DNA of 33,712 nucleotides from Candidatus Bathyarchaeota archaeon (GTDB lineage Archaea; Thermoproteota; Bathyarchaeia; Bathyarchaeales; Bathycorpusculaceae): assembly GCA_026015145.1 (NCBI GenBank), contig JAOZGY010000018.1:1-33712 (forward strand), in the 5' to 3' direction. The notes beneath the pieces are model-generated. The model was not told where the DNA came from, did no database searches, and saw nothing but the letters and a program-made list of their open reading frames with translations. The translations under genes and the position numbers were made by a program. This document shows, one piece after another, positions 8,607 through 16,583 of the stretch. Every line of letters begins with the position of its first letter. Position 1 is the first letter of the stretch.

Positions 8607-8879
8607 TTATTGTCTTAATCGAAAAGGTTTGCCTTCACAAACAACTTTTTCAGGTAAGCTATCTTTCCATTTCTTTAAGAAGGGAAGGTCCTCAGACTCT
8701 TTTCTCAATTCATCTGGTAACATTTCTGGAATTTCATCGCGAATTGGATACCAACGTAAACATTTAGGGCAAACAATTGATCCTTCAACAATTTCTTCTT
8801 CTTCTTTAAAAATATAAAGATCAAGAGGGTGATACTTGTCAATCGGACAGGCCAAAATTTCCATTAATCGTCTCTTCAT
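8607..8879 (-). CDS. Trm112 family methyltransferase activator
   Basis: Small zinc-knuckle-like partner that stabilises and activates several SAM methyltransferases acting on tRNA, rRNA or release factor. In 90 residues it shows the family layout: LMEILACPIDK near the N terminus (C11), then CPKCLRWYPI (C37, C40), IPEMLP and a C-terminal tail. The first CxxC is CPID, so the zinc site is partial, as in many archaeal members. It lies 35 bases downstream of the Trm5 gene on the same strand and is probably cotranscribed. Trm5 itself is not a known Trm112 client, so the real partner may lie elsewhere. It is convergent with the Gfo/Idh gene, ten bases away. Confidence 0.85.
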   Translation of the reverse strand: MKRRLMEILACPIDKYHPLDLYIFKEEEEIVEGSIVCPKCLRWYPIRDEIPEMLPDELRKESEDLPFLKKWKDSLPEKVVCEGKPFRLRQ

Positions 8880-8914
8880 TTCTCATCACATAATACAGAA
8901 TAAATAATGATTTA

Positions 8915-9769
8915 TTAAAATCTGTCTGGGATATTCATTATTTTAATATCAATTACAACTTGATACCAATTCGGACCAATACTTCTTACAATACGAGAAA
9001 ATGGAATATCGTAAAGAACGCCTAAACTACTTAATTTTTTACTCACACTAAATTTAATTTTATCTGTTGGACTCTCGGTTTTCTTTGCATATTCAAAAGC
9101 GTAATAATGGATCCATCCTCCAGATTTTTTAAGTGATAGCAGAGCAGAAGATAAATATTCAAAAGCTCTTTCAGGTAAGGGCATCAATACACGATCAGCC
9201 AAACCTTGCAACTCTTTTCCAATAATAACTTTTGCATCACCAAGTAACGGTATTACTTTACCATAAACTCGATTAAGACAAACATTTTTTTGCATGAACT
9301 GAATGGCTATTGGATTTATATCTATAGAATATACTTTCGCAGATTTAATCCACTTAACGATTAATATCGAGAAACAACCAACTCCTGCAAACATATTCAC
9401 AACCACTTCATTTGCCATAACCTTTCTTAATACTCGCCATCTTTCATGAGAAAGCCTAGGAGAAAAATAGCATTTTTCAAGATCAACAGAGAATAGACAA
9501 TTATGTTCTTTATGAACAGTGCAGGTTCTTTTTTCACCTAACATATAATCCAATTTTCGAAGACGAAAAGTTCCATCTATTGAACCCGATTGGAACAATA
9601 CAGTCTTAATGTTCTTGTTAAAATTCTTGAGGGCTCGACTAAACTTTCCAATTTCTCTTAAAGAAGATGGATTATTAGGGATCGATCTAATTATTGCAAT
9701 ATCACCAATAATATCATAAGAACTGGATAAACTACAATTCTTAGAATAAAAAACAGGATTTTTTCTCAA
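8915..9769 (-). CDS. trm5: Trm5 family tRNA (guanine37-N1)-methyltransferase
   Basis: Methylates N1 of G37 in tRNA using SAM, which prevents frameshifting and starts wyosine synthesis on tRNA-Phe. The protein starts directly at the D2 domain (SSSYDIIGDIAII) and carries CYFSPRLSHERWRVLRKV, SAM motif VVNMFAGVGCFSI, acidic motif SIDINPIAI and the catalytic-loop region DRVLMPLPERAFEYL. At 284 residues it lacks the roughly 70-residue N-terminal D1 tRNA-elbow domain of Trm5b enzymes, so it is more like the shorter archaeal forms, some of which (Taw22) also methylate imG-14. Taw2 is a less likely alternative. It is divergent from rpoP, with TATA CTTTATATTA on the minus strand about 30 bases before the start. 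Confidence 0.87.
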   Translation of the reverse strand: MRKNPVFYSKNCSLSSSYDIIGDIAIIRSIPNNPSSLREIGKFSRALKNFNKNIKTVLFQSGSIDGTFRLRKLDYMLGEKRTCTVHKEHNCLFSVDLEKCYFSPRLSHERWRVLRKVMANEVVVNMFAGVGCFSILIVKWIKSAKVYSIDINPIAIQFMQKNVCLNRVYGKVIPLLGDAKVIIGKELQGLADRVLMPLPERAFEYLSSALLSLKKSGGWIHYYAFEYAKKTESPTDKIKFSVSKKLSSLGVLYDIPFSRIVRSIGPNWYQVVIDIKIMNIPDRF

Positions 9770-9794
9770 TCTGAATTATCAATCTACAACTTCG

Positions 9795-9827
9795 ATAATA
9801 TAAAGGATCACAGGAAACATTTAAAAG
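9795..9827. promoter_or_regulatory. Divergent promoters of trm5 (minus) and rpoP (plus)
   Basis: On the minus strand CCTTTATATTATCG (centred near 9800) is a TATA element about 30 bases before the trm5 ATG at 9769. On the plus strand ATTTAAAAG (9819-9827) sits about 35-40 bases before the rpoP ATG at 9863. The spacing implies very short leaders. No experimental start sites are known. Confidence 0.5.
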
Positions 9828-9862
9828 TAAATTTCTTTTCCTTTGTAAAAGTGGTTGTTTCA

Positions 9863-10024
9863 ATGGATAGAACAGGAATTATCTATGAATGCATGAGATG
9901 TGGTTCAACAGTTCCTTCTGAAGAATTGGAGCTACGTGGTGGAGAAATAAAGTGCATAATTTGTGGCTATAGAATTCTTAAAAAAGTAAAACCACCCGTA
10001 GTCAAGCGAGTAAAAGCTAGATAA
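9863..10024 (+). CDS. rpoP: DNA-directed RNA polymerase subunit P (Rpo12)
   Basis: Small zinc-binding subunit of the archaeal RNA polymerase, homologous to eukaryotic Rpb12, which helps assemble the Rpo3/Rpo10/Rpo11/Rpo12 platform. The 53-residue protein reads IYECMRCGSTVP, ELELRGGEIKCIICGYRIL and ends in KPPVVKRVKAR. The two CxxC pairs are C10/C13 and C31/C34. Both the rubredoxin-like knuckles and the invariant RPPVVKRVKAR-like tail are diagnostic. ATG 9863 is used; an in-frame GTG at 9851 would add four residues. In many archaea rpoP sits beside rpl37ae; here it stands alone between trm5 (divergent) and a Cys-rich gene (convergent). Confidence 0.95.
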   Translation: MDRTGIIYECMRCGSTVPSEELELRGGEIKCIICGYRILKKVKPPVVKRVKAR

Positions 10025-10071
10025 AAGGCCTATCCAAAACCTAGATTTTCATATATCATGCTTACGAGCCC

Positions 10072-10359
10072 CTAGAAAAAGTCGTCATCTTTAATTCTTC
10101 TAAGAGCTTTCGTTCTTAATTTTATTGAGCGAGAAGGTATTTCTTCAGGTTTCCGCTCAACTGTTTTTCGTTTAACAGTTTCTCCACAGATCCCTTTTGG
10201 CAAAAGACGCCTTTTATAACACATTGCATAAGTGCAATCTTCTACTTTGCATTTCTCTTCAGTCCACCTACACCATATAATATTTTGTCGGTAGAAAGTG
10301 GAGTTTTTCACACATTTAAAAGATCGACAGGTTGGAGAACAATTCTTTGTTTGTGCCAA
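10072..10359 (-). CDS. Small cysteine-rich basic protein, function unknown
   Basis: Not recognised. The 95-residue product has eight cysteines in its first 58 residues (C7, C11, C16, C30, C37, C42, C47, C58) and then a highly basic tail rich in Lys/Arg that ends KDDDFF. Eight cysteines would suit two zinc sites or an iron-sulfur cluster, and the charge suggests nucleic-acid contact. The TTG start follows AAGGGGTG by a normal spacing, and coding looks genuine. It lies between rpoP (convergent) and taw1 (divergent). The setting is RNA-related, but no partner can be inferred firmly. Confidence 0.65.
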   Translation of the reverse strand: MAQTKNCSPTCRSFKCVKNSTFYRQNIIWCRWTEEKCKVEDCTYAMCYKRRLLPKGICGETVKRKTVERKPEEIPSRSIKLRTKALRRIKDDDFF

Positions 10360-10587
10360 AAATATACACCCCTTGTACCATTCATAAAAATTTAATATTG
10401 AGAGGTATTACTAAAGAACGTAATTTGCTAAAAAGTCATATAAACTTTTTTATTCTATACTCAAAATTGCTAATACAAAAAATGAACTCAATATACCAAA
10501 TTTGATTTTGGATTATTTAAAATGATTTTTATTGAACTATATCTATTAATAATTTTCTGGATAAGTTAAAGGAGAAAATGTAGAAAT

Positions 10588-11550
10588 TTGGAAAATCAAA
10601 TCCCTTTATCCTTATTACGAGCACTAAAAAAACAAAAGTATCATAGAATAGGAAAACATTCAGCAGTTAAGAGATGCAAATGGTTAAATGAAGCTTTAAC
10701 AAAAAACAGATCGTGCTATAAACAGAAGTTCTATGGAATAAAGAGCCACCAATGTATTCAGATGTCTCCTTCACTTTTTTATTGTAATCAACAATGTCTT
10801 TTTTGTTGGAGAGCTCAAAAAGGAGACATAAACATCAAACAGGATCTAAGCAATATACCTATGAGCGATCCACCCGAAGAAATCATTAGTGGAATTCTAA
10901 AAGAACAATCTTCAATTTTGAGTGGATATGCAGGAAATAAACAGATAAACTGGAAAAAATTTGCTGAAGCTTCAAAACCGAAGCACGTAGCTATAAGTTT
11001 AGCTGGAGAACCAACTTTTTATGAACACCTTGGGGAATTAATTCAATTATTGCACAAGAGGGGATTAACTACATTTCTTGTGTCAAATGGCACCATGCCA
11101 TCAAAATTGCGAGCGTTACCTGAAGAACCTACTCAGCTTTACATTTCATTATGTGCCCCTAAAAAAGATGTTTTTAATCGTGTTTGCAGACCTAAAGTAT
11201 CTGGTGCTTGGGAAAAATTAAATGAAACTCTAAGTTTTCTTTCAAGTTTCAATTGTCCTACAGTTATTAGAATGACCTTAGTAGATGGCTTTAATATGAA
11301 AGATTGTGAAGGATATGCAAAAATTATCAGAATGGCATCGCCAACATACATTGAGGTTAAAGCTTTTATGCATGTTGGTTTTTCTGGTCTCCGATTAAGC
11401 TATGATAGAATGCCTAGTCACGAGAAGATTAAATATTTTTCAGCGGATTTATCAGAAAAAATTGGATATAAAATTATAGATGAATCCAAAGAGAGTAGAG
11501 TTGTATTGCTAAGTAAAAGAGATAAACCAATAAAGTTTAGTAATCCCTAA
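10588..11550 (+). CDS. taw1: tRNA 4-demethylwyosine synthase (Taw1/TYW1)
   Basis: Radical SAM enzyme that condenses m1G37 of tRNA-Phe with carbons from pyruvate to form the tricyclic imG-14 base. The radical SAM cluster motif is CNQQCLFCW (C66, C70, C73). The second iron-sulfur cluster typical of archaeal Taw1 is given by C30, C43 and C56 upstream. Other family signatures are HVAISLAGEPTFYEHL, FLVSNGTMP and YISLCAPKKDVFNRVCRP. Length (320) is normal for archaea, which lack the eukaryotic flavodoxin domain. The substrate is made by Trm5, encoded 800 bases upstream on the other strand. The TTG start is 13 bases from GGAG, so the exact start is less certain. Confidence 0.93.
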   Translation: MENQIPLSLLRALKKQKYHRIGKHSAVKRCKWLNEALTKNRSCYKQKFYGIKSHQCIQMSPSLFYCNQQCLFCWRAQKGDINIKQDLSNIPMSDPPEEIISGILKEQSSILSGYAGNKQINWKKFAEASKPKHVAISLAGEPTFYEHLGELIQLLHKRGLTTFLVSNGTMPSKLRALPEEPTQLYISLCAPKKDVFNRVCRPKVSGAWEKLNETLSFLSSFNCPTVIRMTLVDGFNMKDCEGYAKIIRMASPTYIEVKAFMHVGFSGLRLSYDRMPSHEKIKYFSADLSEKIGYKIIDESKESRVVLLSKRDKPIKFSNP

Positions 11551-11667
11551 TTGAAAAAACCAAAATAACATTATTTAATATAATTTTATTTTTCATCCGT
11601 TGGAGTTCTTAAAGAAACATAAAGAATAAGTATTTGCTATTAACAAAATGGGAGAATGGGTTAAAAC

Positions 11668-12312
11668 TTGTCAGGATTAAAAATAATACTAAAAGAAGGA
11701 AAAAAAGAGCTCATTGAGATAAATAAAATTCGGGAATCTACGCAAAAAAGTATGCGAAAAACATTAAGGCTTTCAAAGCAAGCTATATTGAGTATTCACC
11801 AAAAAAAATTCTTTGAAGCGAAAAGACTCGTTGGAAATGCAAAAAAGATCATAGCAAGATTAAAAATAATTGCAAAAGAGTATCCAGAAATTATATTCAC
11901 TGGAATGTATAGTGCGGCGCTTCAAGAATATTGCGAAGCAAATATACTTCTGGGTTTAATTCAAGAAAAACAGTTTATCACCCCAAGAGAGCTGGAGGTT
12001 CCTTATGCAGAATACATCTTGGGTTTGGCGGATGTGATAGGTGAATACAGACGATTATCTTTGGATGCATTAAGAGAAGATTTAGTTGAGAAAGGAGAAG
12101 AATACCTCATAAAAATGGAAGAGATCTATTTGGAGTTATTAGCGATGGATGAAGCATATATGCTTGTACATGGACTTAGAAGAAAATGTGATGTAGCACG
12201 TAAAATAATTGAAAGCACCCGAGGAGACATCACTCAAGAGATTAGAAGAAAGTCCCTAGAGAAGAGTTTGATAAGGGCTGAAAAAGTTCATAGGAAAAAG
12301 CAAACAGGATAA
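11668..12312 (+). CDS. Translin family protein
   Basis: All-helical RNA/ssDNA-binding protein related to eukaryotic translin and TRAX, whose complex C3PO is an RNase that removes siRNA passenger strands and trims tRNA 5' ends. The 214-residue archaeal protein shows the core motifs ALQEYCEANILLGLI, PYAEYILGLADVIGEYRRLS and LRRKCDVARKIIESTRGDIT. Acidic residues in EYCEA, GLADVIGE and the RGD stretch sit where TRAX places its metal-binding catalytic residues, so nuclease activity is plausible. The start is TTG after GGAGAATGGG. Its neighbours are tRNA-related (taw1 upstream, a tRNA-binding OB domain downstream), which fits an RNA-processing role. Confidence 0.88.
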   Translation: MSGLKIILKEGKKELIEINKIRESTQKSMRKTLRLSKQAILSIHQKKFFEAKRLVGNAKKIIARLKIIAKEYPEIIFTGMYSAALQEYCEANILLGLIQEKQFITPRELEVPYAEYILGLADVIGEYRRLSLDALREDLVEKGEEYLIKMEEIYLELLAMDEAYMLVHGLRRKCDVARKIIESTRGDITQEIRRKSLEKSLIRAEKVHRKKQTG

Positions 12313-12424
12313 TGAACCTCATTTAAATCAATTTGCAAATATTGCTGCTATTCTATTATTTATAGAGACAATACAACTAAGAAAATAAACAAAATGCAAA
12401 TATCTAATACAATTAGGTGATAAA

Positions 12425-12751
12425 ATGGAAATCTCGTTTGCAGAATTTCAAAAAATCGATATTAGAATTGGAAAAATTATTGAAGCAAATCAGATAATTG
12501 GGTCAAAAAATCTCATAAAAATCTTGGTTGATTTCGGAGAAATGAAAAAACAATCAGTTAGTGGATTATTGCGATGGTACAAGCCAGAAGATCTACTCAA
12601 TAGGATATGCGTTTTTATTCTTAACCTTAAAAGCCGCAAAGTAATGGGTATAGATTCTCAATGCATGATTTTAGCAGCGGAAGATAGTAAAGGTAACGTC
12701 GTGGTTTTGCAACCCCAAAAAGAAATTGAAATTGGAAGCAGAATTCGCTAG
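12425..12751 (+). CDS. Free-standing tRNA-binding OB-fold protein (MetRS-beta / Trbp111-like)
   Basis: A 108-residue protein made only of the EMAP-II/Trbp111-type tRNA-binding domain that is fused to the C terminus of many methionyl-tRNA synthetases. Diagnostic stretches are FQKIDIRIGKIIEA at the N terminus, QSVSGLLRWYKPEDLLNRICVFILNL in the middle (written here only as a region, residues 41-66), and a C-terminal GSRIR. Such proteins dimerise and bind the tRNA elbow. In archaea they often act in trans with MetRS. The 'metG beta chain' label is therefore reasonable but unproven. It has its own ATG with a GGTGA site and no close partner gene. Confidence 0.85.
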   Translation: MEISFAEFQKIDIRIGKIIEANQIIGSKNLIKILVDFGEMKKQSVSGLLRWYKPEDLLNRICVFILNLKSRKVMGIDSQCMILAAEDSKGNVVVLQPQKEIEIGSRIR

Positions 12752-12960
12752 AAATTCAAAAAACTGTAAAAAAGATTGAGGTTATTCCTTTTTGAACATA
12801 ATAACTTCTTTTTTAGCTTTATAAGATCATTTAGAATTTTTGAATTTTCTCGAATATATGTTTCATTTATTTCATATAAATCGAATATTGCCCACTATAT
12901 TTGTCTGCACATAGAATTATATACAGAACTTTACACTAAGTGCTTAACAAAGGTGTTTAA

Positions 12961-14550
12961 ATGAATCTTAGAAGACCTAATGCAAATGAAGCGACTTCTA
13001 CATTCAATCGATCAAAGAACGTAGCTCCAATGTCGGGAATTTGTTCAAAATGTATTGATGGGTGTAGAGGTGGTTGTGAAATTTGGTTATCTTCTTTTAG
13101 AGGGCGTGAAGTTCTTTATCCTAGACCATTTGGAGAAATTACTGCTGGAGCAGATAAGAATTACCCAGTAGATTATTCTCATCTTAATATTCAAGGTTAC
13201 GCTCGAGGAGCAAAAGGACTTCCTAAAGGAATTCAGGCTGGCCCAGATACAGCACTGTTTCCCAAAGTAGACACAGAAACAGAATATGGATGGGAAAAAA
13301 AAGTCAAGTTAAAAATCCCCCTGTTTACAGGCGCCTTAGGATCAACTGAGATCGCAAGGAAAAACTGGGAGGAATTTGCAATTGGAGCAGCCATATCTGG
13401 CATTACGCTTGTTTGTGGAGAGAATGTTTGCGGAATCGACCCCAAGCTTGAGCTAGATAATAATGGAAAAATAACAAAAGCTCCTGGGATGGACAGTCGA
13501 ATTCAAATTTATAATAAATATCATGAAGGATACGGAGAAATCCTTGTTCAGATGAATGTCGAAGATACTAGATTTGGAGTAGCTGAATACGTGTCAGCAA
13601 AACATGGGCTTGAAACTATCGAACTGAAATGGGGACAGGGAGCAAAGTGTATTGGAGGAGAAATTAAGGTCAAAAGTTTGGATAGAGCTCTTGAGTTGAA
13701 GAAAAGAGGGTATATAATTTCTCCTGATCCAACTCTTCATGAAAACCAAATGGCATTTAAGGATGGAGCTATCAAAGAGTTTGAAAGACATTCACGATTA
13801 GGTTTTGTAACAAAAGAGGGATTCCTAGAAGAAGTCGATCGCCTCCGCAATTTGGGATTCAAACGGATCACTCTGAAGACAGGCGCTTACTCAGCTTTAG
13901 AATTAGCCATGGCATTACGTTATGGAGCTGAAGCAAAATTGGATCTTCTCACAATCGATGGAGCCCCCGGCGGAACAGGTATGAGTCCATGGCCTATGAT
14001 GAATGAGTGGGGAGTTCCAACATTCTATCTCCAATCTCTTGCATATCAATACTGTGAAAAACTTTCAAAAAGAGGAATCCGGGTACCTGATATAGCTATG
14101 GCTGGCGGCTTTTCATCTGAGGATGGAGTGTTTAAAGCAATAGCAATGGGAAGTCCGTATGTTAAAGCAGTTTGCATGGGACGTGGTTTAATGATACCAG
14201 GAATGGTCGGAAAGAATATCGGCAATTGGTTAAAAGAGGGAAACTTGCCAAAATCCGTCTCTAAATATGGCAACACAGTTAGCGAAATATTTGTTGCTTA
14301 CGAAGAGATTAAAGAGAAGTTTGGTTCAAAAATTAACGAAATTCCATTGGGAGCACTAGGCATCTACACTTATTGCCAGAAATTTAAGGTTGGTTTGCAA
14401 CAACTGATGGCTGGAAGCAGAAATTTCAATATCTCAGAAATTACACGAAAAGACCTTATGTCTTTAACAGAAGAAGCCTCCAAGATTTCAGGAATTCCTT
14501 ATGTAATGAATGCATATAGTGAAGAAGCTCAAAAAGTCTTAGAAGAATAA
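12961..14550 (+). CDS. Glutamate synthase-like FMN-binding protein
   Basis: TIM-barrel protein of the GltS FMN-binding domain family (529 residues). An N-terminal Cys-rich segment, GICSKCIDGCRGGCE (C28, C31, C35, C39), could hold an iron-sulfur cluster or zinc. The barrel carries PLFTGALGST, IELKWGQGAKCIGGE, the phosphate-binding TIDGAPGGTGMSPWPMM and DIAMAGGFSSEDGVFKAIAMGSPYV (the last given as a region, about 379-403). No glutaminase domain and no beta subunit is encoded nearby, so it may be an archaeal stand-alone amide-transfer or oxidoreductase enzyme rather than a complete glutamate synthase. It starts with ATG after AAAGGTGTTTAA, so the leader is short. It stands as a single gene. Confidence 0.85.
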   Translation: MNLRRPNANEATSTFNRSKNVAPMSGICSKCIDGCRGGCEIWLSSFRGREVLYPRPFGEITAGADKNYPVDYSHLNIQGYARGAKGLPKGIQAGPDTALFPKVDTETEYGWEKKVKLKIPLFTGALGSTEIARKNWEEFAIGAAISGITLVCGENVCGIDPKLELDNNGKITKAPGMDSRIQIYNKYHEGYGEILVQMNVEDTRFGVAEYVSAKHGLETIELKWGQGAKCIGGEIKVKSLDRALELKKRGYIISPDPTLHENQMAFKDGAIKEFERHSRLGFVTKEGFLEEVDRLRNLGFKRITLKTGAYSALELAMALRYGAEAKLDLLTIDGAPGGTGMSPWPMMNEWGVPTFYLQSLAYQYCEKLSKRGIRVPDIAMAGGFSSEDGVFKAIAMGSPYVKAVCMGRGLMIPGMVGKNIGNWLKEGNLPKSVSKYGNTVSEIFVAYEEIKEKFGSKINEIPLGALGIYTYCQKFKVGLQQLMAGSRNFNISEITRKDLMSLTEEASKISGIPYVMNAYSEEAQKVLEE

Positions 14551-14582
14551 CATCAAAAACCAAACGCAACTAGAATAGATAG

Positions 14583-14621
14583 ATCAAAACCAAGCGTGCA
14601 GCTAACAAGCCTTGGTTTGAT
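14583..14621. repeat. Hairpin-forming inverted repeat after the glutamate synthase-like gene
   Basis: ATCAAAACCAAG (14583-14594) and CTTGGTTTGAT (14611-14621) pair over 11 bp with a single bulged A; the loop is 16 nt. The flanks (TAGAATAGATAG before, GTTTATTCTCTA after) can extend the stem imperfectly. It lies about 30 bases past the stop codon, so it could mark the 3' end of the mRNA. T-runs follow only later. Classical hairpin terminators are rare in archaea. Confidence 0.5.
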
Positions 14622-14801
14622 GTTTATTCTCTATTAAAAAATTCTTACTATTTTTAATGCAGCTAAGTGTAAATTTTATGGAAAAATAAAGGATACTGTT
14701 GACAAAAGAGAAAAAAAGGATTAGGAGAATAACCCAAAATAAATTAAATCAATAAAAAATAATAATTAACAAAAATTACAAAAACGAAAGGTAAACTTCT
14801 G

Positions 14802-16337
14802 ATGTCAAGAAACATTCACTTAGCGTACAACAAGCTGTTAACTAGAATAAAGGATTTAATTGTTCTAAAGAGTGCACAATCCTTGATTCATTGGGATATG
14901 GAAACAATGATGCCGCCTAGAGCGGTCGAACTACGAAGTCAGCAACTTGTCCTTTTAAGCAGAATTGAACATAAAATGAGTACAGCTCCAGAAATCGGCA
15001 GACTAATTAAGCGAATAAAATCAAGTTCCGATTTTGAAACTTTTGATCAAATCCAAAAAAGAAATATGTACTTAATGGAAAAAAATTATGAAGAACAAAC
15101 ACACTTGCCTGAAAAATTAGTAGCAGAAACAACCAAACAACAAGTTCTAACAGTAAATAGTTGGAAAAAGGCAAAATCGAAAAAAGATTTTGGACTCCTC
15201 AAGTCTGATCTGGAAAAACTTGTCGAACTTAATAAAAAAATAGCAGAAATTCTAATGAAAGTAAAAAAAGTAAGCACTCAATATAATGCATTAATTGATA
15301 ATTATGAGCCAAAAATAGACACCCAAACTATAAATAGGGTTTTTTCAGAACTTCAAAATGGACTCAAACCCTTATTAAATAAAATCCAAAATTGTTCAGA
15401 TTATCCTCACGAACAAAAAGATAGAATCACTATATCAATAGAGAAACAAAGAAAAATAGCGCAATTACTAACACAAATACTTGGTTACGATACTGTTTCA
15501 TCAAAGTCCGGAGGAAGAATTGACGAAACAGAACATCCTTTCACCACTGGTTATTATGATGATGTACGCATAACCACTCACTATTACCCAAGAAATTACA
15601 TTAGTGCTATTTTTTCAGTGCTTCATGAAACAGGTCATGCATTATACGAACAAAACATAAATCAAGTTTTTAAATATCAACCTTTAGGATCAATAAGCTC
15701 TTATGGATTCCACGAATCACAATCGCGGCTATATGAAAATATAATTGGGCGATCACGAGAATTCTGGAGTTATTCATTGCCTAAACTTAAACAGATTACA
15801 ACACCTCTACTTGATGATATAGGTTTAGATCAATTCTTTTTCCTAATTAATCATGTTAAACCTTCAAAGATTCGAATTGAAGCAGATGAAGTCACATATA
15901 ATTTGCATATAATAATTCGTTATCAAATTGAAATGGCGCTTTTCGAAAACAAGATAGAAGTACAAGATTTACCAGGAATTTGGAATCAAAAATATGGAGA
16001 CCTTCTGGGATTAAAAATTGAAAATGACACTGAAGGAGTAATGCAAGACACACACTGGGCAAGTGGTTATTATGGCTATTTCCCTTCTTATGCCATAGGT
16101 AACATTTATAGTGGCCAAATTTTTAAATCGTTAAAAGAAAATGTGAAAAATTATAATAAGAAAATCGAGCTTGGAGAATTAGAAGAAATAAATCATTGGC
16201 TTAAGCAAAATGTTCAAGGTTGGGGAAGTTTGTATGAACCAAATGAATTAATAAAGAAAATAAGTGGAGAAAAAATAAGTGCTCAAGCATATATTCAATA
16301 CTTGGATGAAAAATATCGAAAACTTTACCATATTTAA
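14802..16337 (+). CDS. Carboxypeptidase Taq family (M32) metallocarboxypeptidase
   Basis: Cytoplasmic zinc or cobalt carboxypeptidase with broad specificity. All M32 signatures are seen in 511 residues: HPFT (245-248), DDVRITTHY (253-261), zinc motif HETGH (275-279, catalytic Glu276), HESQSRLYEN (304-313, metal ligand Glu305), and IRIEADEVTYNLHIIIR. The length equals that of the Pyrococcus and Thermus enzymes. The start is ATG after a weak GAAAGGT site. The stop overlaps the end of a small membrane protein gene on the other strand by four bases. Confidence 0.95.
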   Translation: MSRNIHLAYNKLLTRIKDLIVLKSAQSLIHWDMETMMPPRAVELRSQQLVLLSRIEHKMSTAPEIGRLIKRIKSSSDFETFDQIQKRNMYLMEKNYEEQTHLPEKLVAETTKQQVLTVNSWKKAKSKKDFGLLKSDLEKLVELNKKIAEILMKVKKVSTQYNALIDNYEPKIDTQTINRVFSELQNGLKPLLNKIQNCSDYPHEQKDRITISIEKQRKIAQLLTQILGYDTVSSKSGGRIDETEHPFTTGYYDDVRITTHYYPRNYISAIFSVLHETGHALYEQNINQVFKYQPLGSISSYGFHESQSRLYENIIGRSREFWSYSLPKLKQITTPLLDDIGLDQFFFLINHVKPSKIRIEADEVTYNLHIIIRYQIEMALFENKIEVQDLPGIWNQKYGDLLGLKIENDTEGVMQDTHWASGYYGYFPSYAIGNIYSGQIFKSLKENVKNYNKKIELGELEEINHWLKQNVQGWGSLYEPNELIKKISGEKISAQAYIQYLDEKYRKLYHI

Positions 16338-16516
16338 TCTTGTTTTTTTGTAAATAATCCATTATAAAGATAGAGAACAAGAAAAAGCAGAATTCCGCCT
16401 ATAATGAAATAAACGCCAATCCAACCAATGAGCGCAACATAAATGGCAGAACCATAAAGAAAAAGGATCATCCCTAAAACAATCACAAATATGAAAATCA
16501 AATTTTTCAGATACAT
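16334..16516 (-). CDS. Small two-helix membrane protein, function unknown
   Basis: Sixty residues with two predicted transmembrane helices (about 6-29 and 34-53) joined by a short turn at GWIG, and a charged C-terminal tail KKQD. AAAGGATG stands eight bases before the ATG, which supports a real gene. It is convergent with the carboxypeptidase gene and shares its last four bases. No family is recognised. It could be a fortuitous hydrophobic reading frame, but the ribosome binding site and two balanced helices argue otherwise. Confidence 0.6.
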   Translation of the reverse strand: MYLKNLIFIFVIVLGMILFLYGSAIYVALIGWIGVYFIIGGILLFLVLYLYNGLFTKKQD

Positions 16517-16583
16517 ACAGCTAACATCCTTTAATCGATTTTAAATTCAATAGATGCTGAAATATAGATATAACGCTTATGTT

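Noticed and set aside
8590-8817. Plus-strand frame after the Gfo/Idh gene
   Set aside because: Antisense to the Trm112 gene; Ser/Thr-rich translation with no signals.
12776-12964. Open frame of 62 codons between the tRNA-binding gene and the glutamate synthase-like gene
   Set aside because: Low-complexity Phe/Ile/Ser-rich translation, no ribosome binding site, and it overlaps the promoter region of the next gene.
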